Of a stretch of 64,000 nt of DNA, positions 60,339 through 64,000 are shown piece by piece (positions within the stretch are counted from its first letter, which is position 1; each line of letters begins with the position of its first letter). Below the pieces are notes generated by a model. It saw nothing but the letters and a program-made list of their open reading frames with translations. It ran no database searches and was not told the origin of the DNA. This DNA is from Actinomycetales bacterium (GTDB lineage: Bacteria > Actinomycetota > Actinomycetes > S36-B12 > UBA5976): assembly GCA_027484085.1 (NCBI GenBank), contig JAIXQF010000004.1, positions 320,162-384,161 on the forward strand, written 5' to 3'. Position numbers and translations under genes: made by a program.

Positions 60339-61631
60339 GTGCTAAGTGCATTCGCTGCCGCATTCCGCACCCCGGATCTGCGTCGCAAGTTATTGTTCAC
60401 ATTGGGCATGATTGCGCTTTTCCGTATTGGTTCCGTCGTTCCCGCGCCTGGTGTTAGTTACGCTGCGGTCCAAACTTGTGTTGATTCGGTACAGGACAAC
60501 TCGATTTACGGACTGATCAACCTCTTTAGCGGTGGCGCTTTACTTCAGCTGTCCATTTTTGCTCTCGGCATCATGCCTTACATCACGTCAAGCATCATTA
60601 TTCAGCTGCTTACTGTTGTTATCCCACGTCTTGAATCTTTGAAAAAAGAAGGTTCGGCTGGGCAAGCGCAGATCACTCAGTACACCCGCTACCTAACAAT
60701 CGGTTTAGCGATTCTGCAGTCAACAACGATCATTACTTTGGCCAGAACCCCAGGACGATTGTTCCAAGGCTGTAATGAGCAATTGTTGCCAAATCAGTCA
60801 ATTCAAATGTTGCTAACAATTGTTGTTGTTATGACCGCCGGAACTGCATTAATCATGTGGCTCGGTGAATTGATTACAGATCGTGGCGTTGGCAACGGAA
60901 TGTCAATCCTGATTTTCTCATCGATTATTTCTTCCTTCCCAGGTCAACTGGTTTCTATTTTCACAATTGATGGTGCCTTAAAGTTCTTGTTGGTCATTCT
61001 TGTAATCAGCGTGACTATTGTGGGAATCGTTTTCGTTGAACAAGCGCAGCGACGAATTCCGGTTCAGTATGCAAAGCGTCAAGTAGGGCGTAAGTCTTAC
61101 GGCGGCACCTCGACTTACTTGCCAATTAAGGTAAACCAAGCAGGCATCATTCCAGTTATCTTTGCCTCTTCCTTGTTGTACTTGCCGTCATTGGTAGTTC
61201 AGCTAACTGGTTCTCAAGCAGGTTGGGCCCAATGGATTGCGACGTATATGGATCCGGGCCGCGCTGGTTACTTAACACTTAACTTCTTGCTTATCTTGTT
61301 CTTTGCATACTTCTATGTATCAATTACTTTCAATCCAGAAGAAACTGCCGACAACATGAAGCAATACGGCGGCTTTATTCCGGGTATCCGTTCCGGAAAG
61401 CCAACGGCTGACTATTTGGCTTATGTACTAAACCGCATCACACTTCCTGGTGCGCTTTACCTTGCAACTATTGCGACTCTGCCTTACCTGGCTTTTGAAG
61501 CCCTTGGTGTTGGCACCAGATTTGCATTTGGTGGCACAAGCATCCTCATCATCGTTGGTGTTGGCCTCGATACCGTTAAGCAAATCGAGAGCCAATTGCA
61601 GCAACGAAATTACGAAGGTTTTCTGAAGTAA
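60339..61631 (+). CDS. secY: Preprotein translocase channel SecY
   Basis: 430 aa with ten membrane segments. FRTPDLRRKLLFTLGMIALF start, plug region SGGALLQLSIFALGIMPYIT, and loop QQRRIPVQYAKR-type motif (VEQAQRRIPVQYAKRQVGRK) for SecA contact. GTG start behind AGGAGG. Forms the channel with SecE, which is encoded at 32491. 1-nt overlap with adk. Confidence 0.98.
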   Translation: MLSAFAAAFRTPDLRRKLLFTLGMIALFRIGSVVPAPGVSYAAVQTCVDSVQDNSIYGLINLFSGGALLQLSIFALGIMPYITSSIIIQLLTVVIPRLESLKKEGSAGQAQITQYTRYLTIGLAILQSTTIITLARTPGRLFQGCNEQLLPNQSIQMLLTIVVVMTAGTALIMWLGELITDRGVGNGMSILIFSSIISSFPGQLVSIFTIDGALKFLLVILVISVTIVGIVFVEQAQRRIPVQYAKRQVGRKSYGGTSTYLPIKVNQAGIIPVIFASSLLYLPSLVVQLTGSQAGWAQWIATYMDPGRAGYLTLNFLLILFFAYFYVSITFNPEETADNMKQYGGFIPGIRSGKPTADYLAYVLNRITLPGALYLATIATLPYLAFEALGVGTRFAFGGTSILIIVGVGLDTVKQIESQLQQRNYEGFLK

Positions 61632-62188
61632 TGAGACTGCTCATCATGGGGTCACCAGGAGCTGGCAAAGGTACGCAATCAGCCATGATCTGCGAAGAGT
61701 TTGGAATCCCACACATCTCTACTGGGGATCTTTTCCGCGAGAACCTGACACAGGGAACTGCGTTGGGGCAAGAAGCTAAGAAGTACATGGATGCTGGCGA
61801 GTACGTGCCAGATTCTGTGACTAACGGCATGGTTCGGGAACGTCTTAAAGCGCCAGATGCTAAGTCTGGATTTCTATTGGATGGCTACCCAAGAACAGTG
61901 GCGCAAGTTGCCGAACTTGATGGCATGCTCAGCACTACTCCGTTAGATCGAGTCATTGAGCTAACTGCAGATACCGAAATAGTTGTTGAGCGCCTTCTGG
62001 GTCGCGCACAAGATCAGGGTCGCGCAGATGACACCGAAGAAGTGATTCGTCGCCGACTTGAAGTTTACGAAGAGCAAACTGCACCGCTAACTTCGTTATA
62101 TAAATCGCGCGGCATACTTGTGCAAGTCGATGGACTTGGAACTGTTGAAGAAGTCTCTGCGCGAATCTCTGCTGCGTTAAACAGTTAG
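61631..62188 (+). CDS. adk: Adenylate kinase
   Basis: 185 aa. Balances ATP, ADP and AMP. P-loop GSPGAGKGT (residues 7-15), AMP-binding STGDLFRENL, and GYPRTVAQ. The LID is the short form (no zinc-finger insert), giving about 185 aa instead of the usual 214, like the M. tuberculosis enzyme. Coupled to secY by TAATG. Confidence 0.97.
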   Translation: MRLLIMGSPGAGKGTQSAMICEEFGIPHISTGDLFRENLTQGTALGQEAKKYMDAGEYVPDSVTNGMVRERLKAPDAKSGFLLDGYPRTVAQVAELDGMLSTTPLDRVIELTADTEIVVERLLGRAQDQGRADDTEEVIRRRLEVYEEQTAPLTSLYKSRGILVQVDGLGTVEEVSARISAALNS

Positions 62189-62197
62189 TAGAGCCAA

Positions 62198-63028
62198 ATG
62201 TTTGGTCGCAAAAGTAAATTTGAAATTAAAACGCCTGAGCAATTTCTATTGATGCGTAAAGCCGGACTCGTGGTTGCTGATGTGCTTGCGCGCATGCAAC
62301 TTGAAGCTGTTCCTGGTGTGACAACAGCAGACCTTGATCGCATCGCTCGCGAAATGCTGAAATCTGCCGGAGCCGAATCTTCATTTCTAGGTTACTTCGG
62401 CTACCCATCAGTGATTTGCGCTTCAGTAAATGAAGAAGTGGTTCATGCAATTCCGAATGCGCGAACTTTAATTGATGGTGACATTTTGTCGGTTGACTTT
62501 GGTGCAATCGTCGAAGGCTGGAATGGCGATGCGGCAGTAACAATTGAGATTGGCTCACCAGTTGAAAAACAATCTGCGCTTAGCAAGACAACTGAACTTT
62601 CCATGTGGGCAGGGTTATCTAAAGCTGTTGCTGGTAATCGACTTTCAGACATTAGTCACGCAGTAGAAAAAACAATTCGCTCAGCTGGACCGTATGGAAT
62701 TTTGGAAGAGTACGGCGGTCACGGCATTGGAACCAAAATGCATATGGATCCGTTAGTTCCTAATTACGGTGAGCCTGGACATGGTCCGGAACTAGTAGTT
62801 GGAATGGCGCTTGCTATCGAACCAATGGCAACCCTAGGCAGCCGACATGTCAGAACTTTGGATGACGATTGGACGGTCGTGACTACGGATGGGTCGCGTG
62901 CGGCGCATTGGGAACACACTGTTGCGATCACCGAAGAGGGCCCTTGGGTACTAACTGCCCACGATGGTGGGGCTGAGTACTTTGCAGCCAATGGAATCCC
63001 AAGTCCAGCGTCAAAATACGCAGTTTGA
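62198..63028 (+). CDS. map: Methionine aminopeptidase, type I
   Basis: 276 aa. Removes the initiator methionine. Di-metal ligands are visible in SVDFGAIVEGWNGDAAVTI (two Asp), GHGIGTKMHMDP (His), LAIEPMATLGS (Glu) and HWEHTVAIT (Glu). 9 nt after adk; the end of the secY-adk-map unit. Confidence 0.95.
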   Translation: MFGRKSKFEIKTPEQFLLMRKAGLVVADVLARMQLEAVPGVTTADLDRIAREMLKSAGAESSFLGYFGYPSVICASVNEEVVHAIPNARTLIDGDILSVDFGAIVEGWNGDAAVTIEIGSPVEKQSALSKTTELSMWAGLSKAVAGNRLSDISHAVEKTIRSAGPYGILEEYGGHGIGTKMHMDPLVPNYGEPGHGPELVVGMALAIEPMATLGSRHVRTLDDDWTVVTTDGSRAAHWEHTVAITEEGPWVLTAHDGGAEYFAANGIPSPASKYAV

Positions 63029-63202
63029 GCTGGATTTAGACCTCAATTTGGTCTTATTGCCGAGCGAAAATCCAAAAAACCCTTATTTCTATAGGGGGTC
63101 AATCCCAGGATTTCATGTTTTGCAGGGTATTGCCGTAACATCGGACGTCGGTCCTCTTGCAATTCCGTAAGAGAGCCGCTTCCAAGGGAGTACAAGACCT
63201 TT

Positions 63203-63424
63203 ATGGCCAAAAAAGACGGCGCCATCGAAATCGAGGGCACCATCACCGAGGCTCTGCCGAACGCAATGTTCCGCGTAGAACTCGAAAATGGTCACAAAGT
63301 ACTTGCACACATTTCCGGCAAGATGCGTATGCACTACATCCGTATCCTGCCTGATGACAAGGTTGTTGTGGAGCTATCTCCATACGATCTAACCCGTGGA
63401 AGAATTGTCTACCGCTACAAGTGA
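63203..63424 (+). CDS. infA: Translation initiation factor IF-1
   Basis: 73 aa. [20 protein letters not shown] start and [20 protein letters not shown], an OB fold that blocks the A site during initiation. The 174-nt gap before it probably holds its promoter; I see a weak TAACAT at 63136 but no convincing -35. Confidence 0.97.
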   Translation: MAKKDGAIEIEGTITEALPNAMFRVELENGHKVLAHISGKMRMHYIRILPDDKVVVELSPYDLTRGRIVYRYK

Positions 63425-63438
63425 TCAGGATCTAAAAA

Positions 63439-63552
63439 GTGAAGGTTAATCCCTCAGTTAAGCCAATGTGCGACAAGTGTAAAGTCATTCGTCGTCATGG
63501 TGTAGTCATGGTTATTTGCGAAAACCCACGCCACAAACAGCGTCAGGGATAA
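63439..63552 (+). CDS. rpmJ: 50S ribosomal protein L36, zinc type
   Basis: 37 aa, GTG start at 63439 with AGGA 8 nt upstream. [20 protein letters not shown] then [13 protein letters not shown]: three Cys and a His form the zinc site (C+ type). It lies 14 nt after infA, the normal order infA-rpmJ-rpsM. Confidence 0.96.
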   Translation: MKVNPSVKPMCDKCKVIRRHGVVMVICENPRHKQRQG

Positions 63553-63737
63553 GCAGTATTCGATTCGTTTAGCCCCCAAGCTAAACAACAACAAAAGACG
63601 ATCACCCGATCCCGAATGAACGCGTGCGTGAATTCGGAACGACACCCTCAGGTGTGTAAAGGCTGAGGACCTTGTCAGGCGGCAAGGAATGGTGAACGTG
63701 CGAGACCTTTACCACGAAAAGAAATGAGTTACGCCTG
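63553..63737 (+). other. rpmJ-rpsM intergenic leader
   Basis: 185 nt without a gene, rich in short dyads (for example TTTAGCCC...GCTAAAC-like pairing near 63567-63594). No confident promoter or terminator; a possible leader for the S13 operon. Confidence 0.4.
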
Positions 63738-64000
63738 ATGGCACGCCTTGTTGGTGTCGACCTCCCGCGCGAAAAGCGTCTAGAGATCGCCCTTACATAT
63801 ATCTTCGGCATTGGCCGTACCCGCGCGGATGAAATCCTTGCGGCTACCGGCATCAGCCCAGATCTTCGCGTTAAGGACCTAACGGATGAGCAATTGATTC
63901 CGTTACGCGAATACATCGAAGCCAACTTCAAAATTGAAGGTGACCTTCGTCGCGAGGTACAAGCAGATATTCGTCGCAAGATCGAAATCGGTTCGTACCA
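63738..64000 (+). CDS. rpsM: 30S ribosomal protein S13 (cut by the window end)
   Basis: First 87 codons only; the gene continues beyond the window. [20 protein letters not shown] followed by [18 protein letters not shown] is the S13 N-terminus that contacts 16S rRNA and P-site tRNA. It should open the alpha operon (rpsM-rpsK-rpsD-rpoA). Confidence 0.96.
   Translation, partial: MARLVGVDLPREKRLEIALTYIFGIGRTRADEILAATGISPDLRVKDLTDEQLIPLREYIEANFKIEGDLRREVQADIRRKIEIGSY

Overview
The window is a chromosomal segment from an actinobacterium, most likely a small-genome, moderate-GC lineage such as the freshwater acI group (Nanopelagicales); that placement is inference. The evidence is gene order and content: rplY-pth-mfd-mazG-eno-FtsB-DUF501-ppx and greA-DUF4307-mca follow the order familiar from Mycobacterium and Streptomyces. 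A mycothiol S-conjugate amidase (Mca) is present, RpoB and SecA have actinobacterial N-termini, and aspC-tRNA-Trp-secE-nusG is the usual actinobacterial arrangement. Base composition is moderate by eye (not counted), gene spacing is tight, and there are many ATGA or TAATG overlaps and GTG/TTG starts. I see no insertion sequence, prophage, CRISPR array or rRNA operon.

Layout. 1-10077: translation and repair housekeeping (L25, Pth, CysQ-like phosphatase, Mfd, a lipoprotein, MazG, enolase, FtsB-like, DUF501, Ppx) ending in a tRNA with a UAA anticodon. 10200-24479: mixed metabolism and membrane genes (BI-1/YccA, MsrA, MFS, IlvA, DrrAB-type ABC exporter, GreA, Mca, SURF1, DUF3817, CDF, MMPL, SpoIID). 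24675-30986: SecA, then an Rv3235-like protein and a little-understood group (unknown protein, BldC-like HTH, SAF protein, MinD/CpaE-like ATPase). 30994-44774: AspC, tRNA-Trp, SecE/NusG, L11-L1, a small toxin-antitoxin-like pair on the opposite strand, L10-L7/L12 and RpoBC. 45102-46072: carbonic anhydrase and an NTF2-fold protein. 46420-50731: the str operon (S12, S7, EF-G, EF-Tu). 50914-63028: S10 and spc operons through SecY, Adk and Map. 63203-64000: IF-1, L36 and the beginning of S13.

How it works together. Most of the right half is the transcription, translation and secretion core, organised in long co-directional operons. The accessory-looking parts are the TA-like pair between rplA and rplJ, with two perfect palindromes placed around its predicted -10 element, and the HTH/SAF/ATPase group beside secA. 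Intergenic DNA is unusually rich in hairpins, several clearly duplicated in tandem: after the BI-1 gene, after secA, between tuf and rpsJ, and in a row of four between rplL and rpoB. Structured leaders precede rplJ, rpoB and rpsL.

All calls come from reading the sequence and remembered family features; no database search or folding program was run.
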